This document shows positions 1 through 6,182 of a stretch of DNA of 11,311 nucleotides, piece by piece. A model generated the notes under the pieces. It had not been told where the DNA came from. It saw only the letters and a list, made by a program, of their open reading frames with translations, and did not search any database. Source of the DNA: CAYSCZ01 sp964429655 (GTDB lineage Bacteria; Bacteroidota; Bacteroidia; Cytophagales; Cyclobacteriaceae); the NCBI GenBank assembly GCA_964429655.1, contig CAYSCZ010000086.1, positions 1 to 11,311 on the forward strand. The letters run 5' to 3'. The first letter of the stretch is position 1, and the number at the start of each line of letters is the position of its first letter. The translations under genes and the position numbers were made by a program.

Positions 1-8
1 CTCGTCAC

Positions 9-23
9 CATAGCGATGCTATG
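9..23. repeat. Short perfect inverted repeat at the window edge
   Basis: CATAGC, a three-base GAT loop, then GCTATG form a perfect 6-bp stem. It lies immediately upstream of a broken carboxylase fragment, so it may belong to a mobile-element end or intergenic repeat, but no transposase is visible and the window starts only 8 bases before it. A 6-bp stem could also be chance. Confidence 0.3.
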
Positions 24-70
24 CCTCCTCGACCTAAGTGCCTGATTTTTTGGGTTTTAATCCTTCATGA

Positions 71-303
71 CAAAATTCCAATGACAAATCTGGGATTAAG
101 GATGTGATCTATACCATCGCCGATGATCATGAATTCCTGGAAGTTCAAAGACAATACGCCAGAAATATCATTATAGGGTTTGCACGGTTCAACGGACTGT
201 CTGTGGGTATTGTGGCAAATCAGCCAAATTTCTTTGCCGGCGTACTGGACATCAGTGCCTCCAGAAAAGCTGCAAGGTTTGTACGCTCTTGTGATGCCTT
301 TAA
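71..303 (+). pseudogene. Internal fragment of acyl-CoA (propionyl-CoA) carboxylase beta subunit
   Basis: The frame from the stop at 68-70 reads a stretch typical of the C-terminal carboxyltransferase domain of PccB-type biotin-dependent carboxylases: IKDVIYTIADDHEFLEVQ, then IIIGFARFNGLSVGIVANQP, then AGVLDISASRKAARFVR and CDAFN. The intact family (about 510-540 residues) continues from CDAFN into a segment like IPLVTLVDVPGF, but here the frame changes abruptly to unrelated residues and stops at 362-364. The N-terminal half is also absent and replaced by an in-frame stop. Only about 78 residues survive, so the fragment cannot be active. In intact form the protein would transfer carboxyl from biotin to propionyl-CoA or a similar acyl-CoA. 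Family assignment is firm; the exact substrate is not. The fragment was apparently left by deletion or rearrangement at both ends. Confidence 0.8.
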
Positions 304-456
304 TTTAAAAAACAATCCCGTGTCAAAACAACTAATTCATTGCCGCGAATGGAAAATGAACTGATTGAAGATGAAATCAATTTTCAGGTAGAAAATAATG
401 GCCTCATAACCCTTGAAGTAAATCAATCACCATTTCTATTTATTGAAGAAACTTAA
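304..456 (+). pseudogene. Unidentified C-terminal coding remnant
   Basis: After the stop at 301-303 this frame stays open for 50 codons to the TAA at 454-456. An ATG at 349 would give a 35-residue peptide, MENELIEDEINFQVEN and so on, ending QSPFLFIEET. It abuts the carboxylase fragment and its last bases overlap the 3' end of prmC on the opposite strand. The acidic, beta-strand-like ending resembles the last strand of some secreted glycoside hydrolases, but that is a weak resemblance and I do not assign a function. It is most likely the 3' end of a deleted gene whose native neighbour was prmC; it could also be non-coding. Confidence 0.3.
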
Positions 457-1307
457 TTTTTCTTTATCCCGCTTACTATTCTGTCTTTTCCATTCAAATC
501 CTTGAAAATAGCTGAATCGATGAATCCTTCATTCAACATCAATTGATTTACTTCATTGCCGAAGGCTTCATTGATCTCAAAATACAATTTTCCATTTGGT
601 TTTAACCAAAATTTTGCTTTGTGGATTATATGATGATAAAAAGTCAAAGGATTTGCTGATGATACAAACAAAGCAACCTCGGGCTCATAGCATACTACAT
701 TTTTATGCATCATCATTTTTTCATCATCACCTATGTATGGCGGATTGGAAACTATGATATCCAAAAAATGATGAGGAAGTTCAATTTGAAAAATGTCCCC
801 TTCGATTGTGTTAATTTCTGAATGAAGATTCCTTGCATTTTCTTTCACAATTTGAAGGATATCCTGGTTAATGTCTAAACCAAACACTTCAGGGTTTTGT
901 AATTCTTTAGCCAATGTCAGGCCAATGCATCCTGAACCAACGCCAATGTCCAGTACTTTGAGATTTTCAGCATTATTCTCCTTGATAATCAAATCCACCA
1001 ATTCTTCCGTTTCTTGCCTTGGTATCAGTACGTTCGGATTTACCATATATTTCCTACCATAAAAATACGCCTCCCCCAGGATATACTGAATTGGTTCAAA
1101 CCGCTTTAGCCGGCTTACTGATTGATTAAATACAAGGCTATGTTGATTATTTATTTGAATTGATTGATTAACCATTATTTTTGACCTATCCAGATTTAAA
1201 AAATATTCAAAAAGCATGTAGGTGAGATGAGTAGCTTCTCTTTTGTCGTAGTAGCTATAAAGTTGAGATTGTGTCGTTTGAAATAAATCTTTAGGGAATA
1301 TTCGCAT
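453..1307 (-). CDS. prmC: PrmC (HemK): release-factor glutamine N5-methyltransferase
   Basis: PrmC transfers a methyl group from S-adenosylmethionine to the glutamine of the GGQ motif in peptide-release factors RF1 and RF2, which is needed for efficient translation termination. The 284-residue protein has the family layout: a helical N-terminal domain (about 1-90) with EPIQYILGEAYFYG at 71-84, the linker VLIPRQETEELV at 93-104 (usually PRPETE), the SAM-binding loop VLDIGVGSGCIGL at 118-130, and the catalytic NPPY at 188-191. I chose the ATG at 1305-1307 because MRIFPKDLFQ aligns with normal PrmC starts; an in-frame ATG 23 codons upstream lies wholly inside ribD and adds sequence unlike the family. 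The start codon overlaps that of divergent ribD by two bases. No Shine-Dalgarno sequence is seen. Identification is very secure. Confidence 0.95.
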   Translation of the reverse strand: MRIFPKDLFQTTQSQLYSYYDKREATHLTYMLFEYFLNLDRSKIMVNQSIQINNQHSLVFNQSVSRLKRFEPIQYILGEAYFYGRKYMVNPNVLIPRQETEELVDLIIKENNAENLKVLDIGVGSGCIGLTLAKELQNPEVFGLDINQDILQIVKENARNLHSEINTIEGDIFQIELPHHFLDIIVSNPPYIGDDEKMMMHKNVVCYEPEVALFVSSANPLTFYHHIIHKAKFWLKPNGKLYFEINEAFGNEVNQLMLNEGFIDSAIFKDLNGKDRIVSGIKKN

Positions 1308-2379
1308 GATTGACAAAGCTAAGCAACAGGATGAAATATTTATGGGAAGGGCAATCGAACTGGCGGCTCTTGGCATTGGTTCAGTCAGCCCAAACCCATT
1401 GGTTGGTTGCGTTATCGTGTATAAAAATAAAATTATAGGGGAAGGTTGGCATCAAAGATATGGAGAAGCGCATGCAGAAGTTCATGCTGTAACCAATGTA
1501 AAAGAAAAGGAAAAACTTAAAGACTCCACAGCTTATGTTACTCTAGAGCCTTGCACGCACTATGGAAAAACACCACCTTGTGTGGATTTATTGATCCGGC
1601 ATAATATAAATAGGGTTGTAATAGCTAACCCTGATCCTTTCCCTGAAGTTAATGGAAGTGGAATAAAGACACTACAAAGAAATGGTATCGAAGTAACAAC
1701 TGGTTTGCTGAGTGATCAATCTGCCTGGGTAAACCGCAGGTTTTTAATTTTTCAGACGCTTCATAGGCCCTATATTATCCTTAAGTGGGCACAAACTGCA
1801 GATGGATACCTGGCCCGTTACAATTTTGATTCCAAATGGATAAGCAATCAATATTCAAGGCTGTTGGTGCATCAATGGCGTGCTGAAGAAGATGCTATAC
1901 TGGTAGGGTACAACACAGCACTGCATGATAATCCGAAACTTAATGTCCGCCAAATTAAAGGGAACAACCCCACCCGAATAGTTATTGACCCGAAACTGGT
2001 ATTGCCTCAATCCCATCATTTATTCGATAAGAACCAAAAAACCATTATCTACAATTATCAATTAAATAAAACGGGGGAAGTTATAATTTATAAAAAATTA
2101 AAGCATGAAAACCTATGCTACAATATTCTTAAAGACCTCTATGCTCGTAAAATACAATCTGTCATTATAGAGGGAGGGTCCAGCACTATTAATAAATTTA
2201 TTCAATTAAATCTTTGGGATGAAATGAGAGTATTTACTGCCAGTCACTCTTTTGGGGAAGGAATACCGGCCCCCTTAATGAAAGGAGAAAAAATCCAGGA
2301 AAAAACAATACAAAACGATAGATTAGAAATATTTATTAACTCACATGCCAGAAGAATTAATCATACCCAAGACCTTTAA
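1306..2379 (+). CDS. ribD: RibD: bifunctional riboflavin deaminase/reductase
   Basis: RibD carries out two cytoplasmic steps of riboflavin synthesis: zinc-dependent deamination of the diaminopyrimidine derived from GTP, then NADPH-dependent reduction of its ribosyl group. The 357-residue product shows both domains. In the deaminase domain (about 1-145) zinc ligand and proton shuttle lie in HAE at 56-58, with the remaining ligands Cys83 and Cys92 in PCTHYGKTPPC. The reductase domain (about 150-357) starts at RPYIILKWAQTADG and has the cofactor-site signature IIEGGSSTINKFI. Length is normal. The ATG at 1306 fits family starts; AGGGAA at 1294-1299 may be a weak ribosome site. The start is only one base from that of divergent prmC, so no room exists for an FMN riboswitch. 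The 3' end overlaps the next gene by 35 bases. Confidence 0.95.
   Translation: MIDKAKQQDEIFMGRAIELAALGIGSVSPNPLVGCVIVYKNKIIGEGWHQRYGEAHAEVHAVTNVKEKEKLKDSTAYVTLEPCTHYGKTPPCVDLLIRHNINRVVIANPDPFPEVNGSGIKTLQRNGIEVTTGLLSDQSAWVNRRFLIFQTLHRPYIILKWAQTADGYLARYNFDSKWISNQYSRLLVHQWRAEEDAILVGYNTALHDNPKLNVRQIKGNNPTRIVIDPKLVLPQSHHLFDKNQKTIIYNYQLNKTGEVIIYKKLKHENLCYNILKDLYARKIQSVIIEGGSSTINKFIQLNLWDEMRVFTASHSFGEGIPAPLMKGEKIQEKTIQNDRLEIFINSHARRINHTQDL
1314..1321 (-). promoter_or_regulatory. Possible -7 box of the prmC promoter, inside ribD
   Basis: On the minus strand TAGCTTTG fits the Bacteroidota -7 consensus TAnnTTTG exactly and ends six bases before the prmC start codon. Transcription would then begin at or next to the ATG, giving a leaderless mRNA. 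No TTTG is present 19 bases upstream, so the call rests on one box and may be coincidence. Confidence 0.3.
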
Positions 2380-2827
2380 TAAAAAGGAAGCCTATGAACT
2401 GCTTTATCAACAGATCAAAGTCCTTGTACAGGATGAAAAGGACAGCATAGCCAACATGGCAAACATAGCAAGCGCTTTGAAATATGGATTTGATTTTTTA
2501 TGGGTTGGTTTTTATTTGGTAAAAGATCATCAACTTATCCTTGGGCCTTTCCAGGGTCCCATCGCTTGTTCGAGGATAGCCTATGATAAAGGAGTGTGCG
2601 GCAAGGCCTGGTCAACATCCCAGACCATAATCGTACCGGATGTGAACCTGTTCCCTGGTCATATTGCTTGCAGTAGTGAGTCCAGGTCAGAGATTGTTGT
2701 GCCCATACTTAAAAACCGGAAAGTTATCGGGGTGCTTGATATTGATAGCAGTGAATTAAATACCTTCGATGAAACTGATCAGTTTTTCTTGGACAAGATA
2801 TGCGGATTGCTGATTAGTAGCAATTAA
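2345..2827 (+). CDS. msrC: Free methionine-(R)-sulfoxide reductase (fRMsr/MsrC), GAF domain
   Basis: This 160-residue cytoplasmic protein is a single GAF domain of the YebR/fRMsr family, which reduces free L-methionine-(R)-sulfoxide to methionine using thioredoxin. The family's catalytic cysteines are all present: Cys75 (GPIACSRI), Cys85 (KGVCGKAW) and Cys109 (GHIACSSESRSEIVVP). Their spacings of 10 and 24 residues match Cys84, Cys94 and Cys118 of the E. coli enzyme. The SEIVVP and GVLDIDS segments are also typical. The ATG at 2345 lies inside the end of ribD, a 35-base overlap in another frame, implying one transcript and translational coupling. No later in-frame start keeps the first helix. 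Function is well supported by the cysteine pattern; physiological role beyond oxidative repair is not shown. Confidence 0.88.
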   Translation: MPEELIIPKTFNKKEAYELLYQQIKVLVQDEKDSIANMANIASALKYGFDFLWVGFYLVKDHQLILGPFQGPIACSRIAYDKGVCGKAWSTSQTIIVPDVNLFPGHIACSSESRSEIVVPILKNRKVIGVLDIDSSELNTFDETDQFFLDKICGLLISSN

Positions 2828-2881
2828 AAATCTAATCAAGAAAACATTGACATGCTAAATATTATTAAATAAGATTTTTAA
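2824..2881. terminator. Inverted repeat between convergent fRMsr and hemB, possible weak terminator
   Basis: TTAAAAATCT (2824-2833) and AGATTTTTAA (2872-2881) are perfect 10-base complements separated by 38 bases. They start at the stop codon of the reductase gene. The A/T-rich stem and T-run could terminate transcription in both directions, but the loop is long and the stem weak. The rest of 2828-2973 shows no gene. Confidence 0.3.
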
Positions 2882-2973
2882 TTTCCCAAACTAAAATATT
2901 TATCGGAAGCCTGGATCATTATATAAATTTCCAGAAATTTCTTCCCCCTTCCTGATCCTTTGTCCGTTACTTT

Positions 2974-3948
2974 CTATTCTCTGGCTAATAGCTGGGCCGC
3001 TTCTTTGGCAAAATATGTTAGAATGACTTTGGCACCGGCTCTTTTTATACTCAATAAAGTCTCCATCATTACTTTTTTTCCATTCAACCATCCCATCTTG
3101 TCGGCTGCTTTGATCATGGAATACTCACCAGACACATTATAGGCGGCAATTGGCAGTTCAGAGTCCTCAAATAATAACTTGATCACGTCGAGGTAAGAGA
3201 GTGCCGGTTTTACCATCAAAAAATCTGCGCCTTCGGCCTCATCAAGTTCTGCCTCAGTTAAGGCCTCCCTAGCATTGGCTGGATTCATTTGGTACGTTTT
3301 TTTGTCTCCAAATTTAGGAGCGGAATCCAAAGCGTCTCTGAAAGGCCCATAAAAAGCACTGGCATATTTCGCAGTGTATGACATGATGGAGACATCGTAA
3401 AATTCATTTTCATCCAAGATCTCCCTGATGTATCCCACCCTACCATCCATCATATCAGAGGGACCAATGATGTCAATACCGGTTTCAGCCTGTGCCAATG
3501 CCATAGCTCCAAGGATCTCCAGGGTTTCATCATTTAATATTTTCCCATTCTCCACTAAGCCGTCATGTCCATCAGAGCTATATGGATCCATGGCAACATC
3601 AGTCATGATACAGGCTTCAGGAAAATCCCGTTTAATGGATTCCAGACTTTTTAAGTAGAAAAAATTCGGATTATGACTATTTGAGGCCCTTTTATCTTTG
3701 AACTTTTCCTCAACCACCGGGAATATATCAAATGCTTTAATGCCTAATTGCAAACAAGCTTCGATTTCTGCTTTCATCAAATCCAAGGAGTAACGGTAAA
3801 TACCGGGCATTGAATCAATGGTTTCCTTTTTGTTCACCCCATCAATAAGGAATAAAGGAAAAACTAGGTCATTGACATGCAATCGTGTTTCTTCCACCAA
3901 AGACCTAATTGCAGAAGATTTTCGATTTCTACGAGGACGCTGGAGCAT
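2974..3948 (-). CDS. hemB: HemB: porphobilinogen synthase (delta-aminolevulinate dehydratase)
   Basis: HemB condenses two 5-aminolevulinate molecules into porphobilinogen, the first pyrrole of the haem pathway, in the cytoplasm. The 324-residue protein is full length. The two Schiff-base lysines are visible: Lys194 in MSYTAKYASAFYGPFRDA and Lys247 in FLMVKPALSYLD. At 117-130 the metal region reads DVAMDPYSSDGHDG, with aspartates where zinc enzymes have cysteines (DVCLCEYTSHGHCG), so this is the zinc-independent type that commonly uses magnesium. The arm RPRRNRKSSAIRSLVEET is typical. It starts two bases after the rocD stop on the same strand, so the two genes should be co-transcribed and coupled. 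Assignment is secure; the metal preference is inferred from residues. Confidence 0.96.
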   Translation of the reverse strand: MLQRPRRNRKSSAIRSLVEETRLHVNDLVFPLFLIDGVNKKETIDSMPGIYRYSLDLMKAEIEACLQLGIKAFDIFPVVEEKFKDKRASNSHNPNFFYLKSLESIKRDFPEACIMTDVAMDPYSSDGHDGLVENGKILNDETLEILGAMALAQAETGIDIIGPSDMMDGRVGYIREILDENEFYDVSIMSYTAKYASAFYGPFRDALDSAPKFGDKKTYQMNPANAREALTEAELDEAEGADFLMVKPALSYLDVIKLLFEDSELPIAAYNVSGEYSMIKAADKMGWLNGKKVMMETLLSIKRAGAKVILTYFAKEAAQLLARE

Positions 3949-3950
3949 CT

Positions 3951-5234
3951 TTATTTTTTATTAGCTTCAAATGATCTTATTGAATGCTCTATTATATCGC
4001 AACACGCATGCAATTGCTCTTCTGTCATCACAAGTGGTGGTGCAAATCGAATAATATTACCATGCGTTGGTTTGGCCAACAGGCCGTTTTCTTTTAATGC
4101 CACACAAATATCCCATGCCGTGGTACTTTCCGGTGTATCACTAATAACCACCGCATTTAGCAATCCTTTACCACGAACCAGCTTAATAAGACCAGATCCC
4201 TCAATGAATTTATTTATCCTTTCTCGAAATACCTTACCAAGCGATCTGGCGTTTTGGGCCAATCGCTCATCCCTTACAACCTCAAGTGCTGTAATTGCTA
4301 CCCTGCTCCCCAGGGGATTGCCTCCAAAGGTAGATCCGTGTTGGCCCGGTTTGATCAACGCCATAATAGCATTATCAGCTAATACAGCAGATACCGGATA
4401 GACCCCTCCGGAGAGTGCTTTTCCAAGCACCAATAAATCTGGCCTCACATAACTAGACTGTCTTTCACATGGGCCTTCACAGGTACAGTCACCACAAATC
4501 CTAAGCAAACTTCCGGTTCTGGCAATACCGGTTTGTATCTCGTCAGCTATGAACAATACGTTATGCGCCCTGCATAATTTAGCTGCTTTTTTAATGTAAT
4601 CATCATCTGGCACCATAACACCTGCCTCACCTTGTATCGGTTCAACCAAAAAAGCTGCTACATTATCTTTTTTCAAAGCATCCGATAAGGCACCCAAATC
4701 ATTGTATTCTATGTTTATAAATCCCTTCGTATATGGACCATAGTTATTCCTTGCATCAGGGTCATTTGAAAATGAGATAATTGTAGTAGTTCTTCCATGG
4801 AAATTACCATTTGCAACAATTATGTTTGCTTGTTCCAGATCCAATCCTTTTTTTTCATATCCCCATTTCCTGGCGATTTTGATGGCAGTTTCAACCGCTT
4901 CGGCCCCAGTGTTCATAGGAAGCACTTTATCAAACCCAAAATACTCAGTAACATATTGCTCGTATGCACCAAGAACGTCATTATAAAATGCACGTGATGT
5001 CAGGGTTAGCTTTTCAGCTTGTTCTTTCAAAGTTTCAATTATTCGTGGATGACAATGTCCTTGATTTACAGCTGAATAGGAGGATAAAAAATCAAAATAA
5101 CGATTGCCTTCAACGTCCCAAACATAGACTCCTTCTCCTCTGGAAAGTACTACCGGCAATGGGTGATAATTATGAGCTCCATATTTTACCTCAAGGTTTA
5201 TTGCTTCGTGACTGTTTTGTATGGCAGAGATCAT
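3951..5234 (-). CDS. rocD: RocD: ornithine aminotransferase, PLP-dependent
   Basis: RocD moves the delta-amino group of ornithine to 2-oxoglutarate, giving glutamate-5-semialdehyde and glutamate, linking arginine breakdown with proline. The 427-residue class-III aminotransferase shows GTGxE-type binding at NTGAEAVETAIK (108-119), NFHGRTTT at 144-151, the cofactor aspartate in DEIQTG (231-236), the PLP lysine Lys272 in LGKALSGG, and HGSTFGGNPLG near 295. Between ARTGSLLRI and RPDLLVLGK is a cysteine-rich insert, CGDCTCEGPC (247-256), which I recall from other Bacteroidota RocD proteins; with four cysteines it may bind a metal. It is the first gene of a rocD-hemB pair, ending two bases before hemB. 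Ornithine is favoured over acetylornithine because of overall resemblance to RocD. Confidence 0.92.
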   Translation of the reverse strand: MISAIQNSHEAINLEVKYGAHNYHPLPVVLSRGEGVYVWDVEGNRYFDFLSSYSAVNQGHCHPRIIETLKEQAEKLTLTSRAFYNDVLGAYEQYVTEYFGFDKVLPMNTGAEAVETAIKIARKWGYEKKGLDLEQANIIVANGNFHGRTTTIISFSNDPDARNNYGPYTKGFINIEYNDLGALSDALKKDNVAAFLVEPIQGEAGVMVPDDDYIKKAAKLCRAHNVLFIADEIQTGIARTGSLLRICGDCTCEGPCERQSSYVRPDLLVLGKALSGGVYPVSAVLADNAIMALIKPGQHGSTFGGNPLGSRVAITALEVVRDERLAQNARSLGKVFRERINKFIEGSGLIKLVRGKGLLNAVVISDTPESTTAWDICVALKENGLLAKPTHGNIIRFAPPLVMTEEQLHACCDIIEHSIRSFEANKK

Positions 5235-5275
5235 AGATTAAAAATTTATATAAACAATTGATTATCGCAAGCGTT

Positions 5276-5283
5276 CAAATTTA
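5276..5283 (-). promoter_or_regulatory. Possible -7 box of the rocD-hemB promoter
   Basis: The minus strand reads TAAATTTG, a perfect TAnnTTTG box, 41 bases upstream of the rocD start, which would leave a leader of about 35 bases. No TTTG is found 19 bases further upstream, so support is from the -7 element alone. Confidence 0.35.
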
Positions 5284-5304
5284 GTCAAAATCATTCTCAA
5301 CGTA

Positions 5305-5469
5305 GTGAAAAATAAAAAGAAGACATACGACCCATCAATTGATCAAGAAGATTTTTATTTTAATGGAAGTGGTTTTATGGTATTTACTGAAAAATACCAT
5401 TTAAAAAGGGGATATTGTTGTAAAAGTGGCTGTAAACATTGTCCATATGGATCTAAGATGAGGTATTAG
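5305..5469 (+). CDS. DUF5522 cysteine-rich mini-protein
   Basis: A GTG start gives a 54-residue protein: VKNKKKTYDPSIDQEDFYFN, then GSGFMVFTEKYHLKRGYCC, then KSGCKHCPYGSKMRY. The core FYFNxxGFMVFTxxYHLKRGYCCxxGCKHCPYG is the hallmark of DUF5522, a small family common in Bacteroidota and also found in eukaryotic proteins. Its four cysteines (CC, C, C) and a histidine suggest a zinc or other metal knuckle; no function is established that I know of. The reading frame stays open upstream to 5254, so an earlier non-ATG start is possible, but GTG at 5305 precedes the conserved part sensibly. It lies between divergent rocD and the rpmB operon, 67 bases before rpmB. No own promoter was recognised. 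Confidence 0.82.
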   Translation: MKNKKKTYDPSIDQEDFYFNGSGFMVFTEKYHLKRGYCCKSGCKHCPYGSKMRY

Positions 5470-5480
5470 CTTATTATTTA

Positions 5481-5511
5481 TTTGTTAAATATGTTGATTT
5501 TGCGATATTTG
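5481..5511 (+). promoter_or_regulatory. Bacteroidota-type promoter for rpmB-rpmG-DUF4295
   Basis: TTTG at 5481-5484, a 19-base spacer, and GATATTTG at 5504-5511 match the Bacteroidota sigma consensus TTTG-N19-TAnnTTTG with one mismatch in the -7 box. Initiation would fall near 5516-5518, leaving a leader of about 20 bases before rpmB. Position and spacing fit a strong ribosomal-protein promoter. Confidence 0.6.
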
Positions 5512-5536
5512 CGTTCCAAAATTTAATTGCAGAAAA

Positions 5537-5776
5537 ATGTCACGGATTTGTCAGGTTACAGGTAAGCGTCCACGAGTGGGGAATAATGTTTCTCATGCCA
5601 ATAACAAGACTAAGCGTAAATTTTATCCTAATTTACATAAAAAGAGATTCTATCTTGCTGAAGAAGATAGATGGCTGACGCTAAAGGTTTCTTCGAAAGC
5701 TTTAAGGACTATAAATAAAAACGGAATAGGGCTCGTAATTAAAAAAGCAAAGGAAAAGGGTATAATTATCGATTAA
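5537..5776 (+). CDS. rpmB: Large-subunit ribosomal protein bL28
   Basis: bL28 is a small basic protein of the 50S subunit. The 79-residue sequence has the family opening MSRICQVTGKRPRVGNNVSH, the KRKFYPNLHKKRFY segment and the LKVSSKALRTINKNGI ending. Only one cysteine remains, so it is the form lacking the four-cysteine zinc ribbon. The ATG at 5537 is the natural start; no Shine-Dalgarno sequence precedes it, as expected in Bacteroidota. It is the first gene after a good promoter match and is followed after one base by rpmG. Confidence 0.97.
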   Translation: MSRICQVTGKRPRVGNNVSHANNKTKRKFYPNLHKKRFYLAEEDRWLTLKVSSKALRTINKNGIGLVIKKAKEKGIIID

Positions 5777-5777
5777 G

Positions 5778-5960
5778 ATGGCAAAAAAAGAAAACAGAGT
5801 TCAGGTTATACTGGAATGCACAGAGCACAAAAAAACAGGACTTCCGGGTACCTCCAGGTACATAACTACCAAAAACAGAAAAAACACACCTGGCAGAATT
5901 GAATTAAAAAAATATAATCCAGTACTCAAGAAATATACTATTCACAAAGAAATTAAATAA
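5778..5960 (+). CDS. rpmG: Large-subunit ribosomal protein bL33
   Basis: The 60-residue basic protein begins MAKKENRVQVILECTEHKKT and continues PGTSRYITTKNRKNTPGRIE, then LKKYNPVLKKYTIHKEIK, which is bL33 over its whole length. Only one of the cysteines of the zinc-binding form is left (ECTEHK), so it is the cysteine-poor type. It starts one base after the rpmB stop and ends two bases before the next gene, indicating one tightly packed transcript. Confidence 0.96.
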   Translation: MAKKENRVQVILECTEHKKTGLPGTSRYITTKNRKNTPGRIELKKYNPVLKKYTIHKEIK

Positions 5961-5962
5961 TC

Positions 5963-6118
5963 ATGGCAAAAAAGGTTGTTGCAACGCTTAAAAAAGAAGG
6001 TGGTGTTAAATATGCCAAAATTATTAAGGCAATTAAATCAGAGAAAACGGGAGCTTACACCTTCAAAGAGGAAATGGTAACCGAAGACAGGGTCAATGAG
6101 GTGCTTAGTTCTAAATAA
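5963..6118 (+). CDS. DUF4295 protein, the Bacteroidota ribosomal protein bL38
   Basis: This 51-residue basic protein reads MAKKVVATLKKEGGVKYAKI, then IKAIKSEKTGAYTFKEEMV and TEDRVNEVLSSK, which is the DUF4295 family found in Bacteroidota directly after rpmG. As I recall, structural work on the Flavobacterium johnsoniae ribosome showed this family to be a large-subunit protein named bL38. Its position in the rpmB-rpmG transcript and the SEKTGAYTFKEEMV core support the same role here. A terminator hairpin follows 32 bases after the stop. Family is secure; the ribosomal role is taken from knowledge of homologues. Confidence 0.88.
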   Translation: MAKKVVATLKKEGGVKYAKIIKAIKSEKTGAYTFKEEMVTEDRVNEVLSSK

Positions 6119-6150
6119 CAATAAATATTTCATATTATTTCATAATAATT

Positions 6151-6178
6151 AAGTCCCTACGAATTAGGGACTTTTTTT
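6151..6178 (+). terminator. Rho-independent terminator between DUF4295 and ftsY
   Basis: AAGTCCCTA (6151-6159), a five-base loop CGAAT, and TAGGGACTT (6165-6173) form a perfect 9-bp stem followed by a run of seven T (6172-6178). It should end the ribosomal-protein transcript. It sits only four bases before the ftsY start codon, so ftsY must depend on read-through or a promoter inside the upstream genes, and the hairpin may also occlude its start. Confidence 0.85.
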
Positions 6179-6182
6179 ATAA

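Noticed and set aside
1200..1306. FMN riboswitch upstream of ribD
   Set aside because: The upstream DNA is prmC coding sequence and shows none of the conserved RFN-element blocks.
1308..1376. N-terminal extension of prmC by 23 codons from an upstream ATG
   Set aside because: The extension is wholly antisense to the conserved deaminase start of ribD and adds sequence foreign to the PrmC family, which normally starts like MRIFPKDLF.
3877..4401. 174-codon plus-strand ORF over hemB and rocD
   Set aside because: It is a shadow of two well-conserved minus-strand genes and has no recognisable domain.
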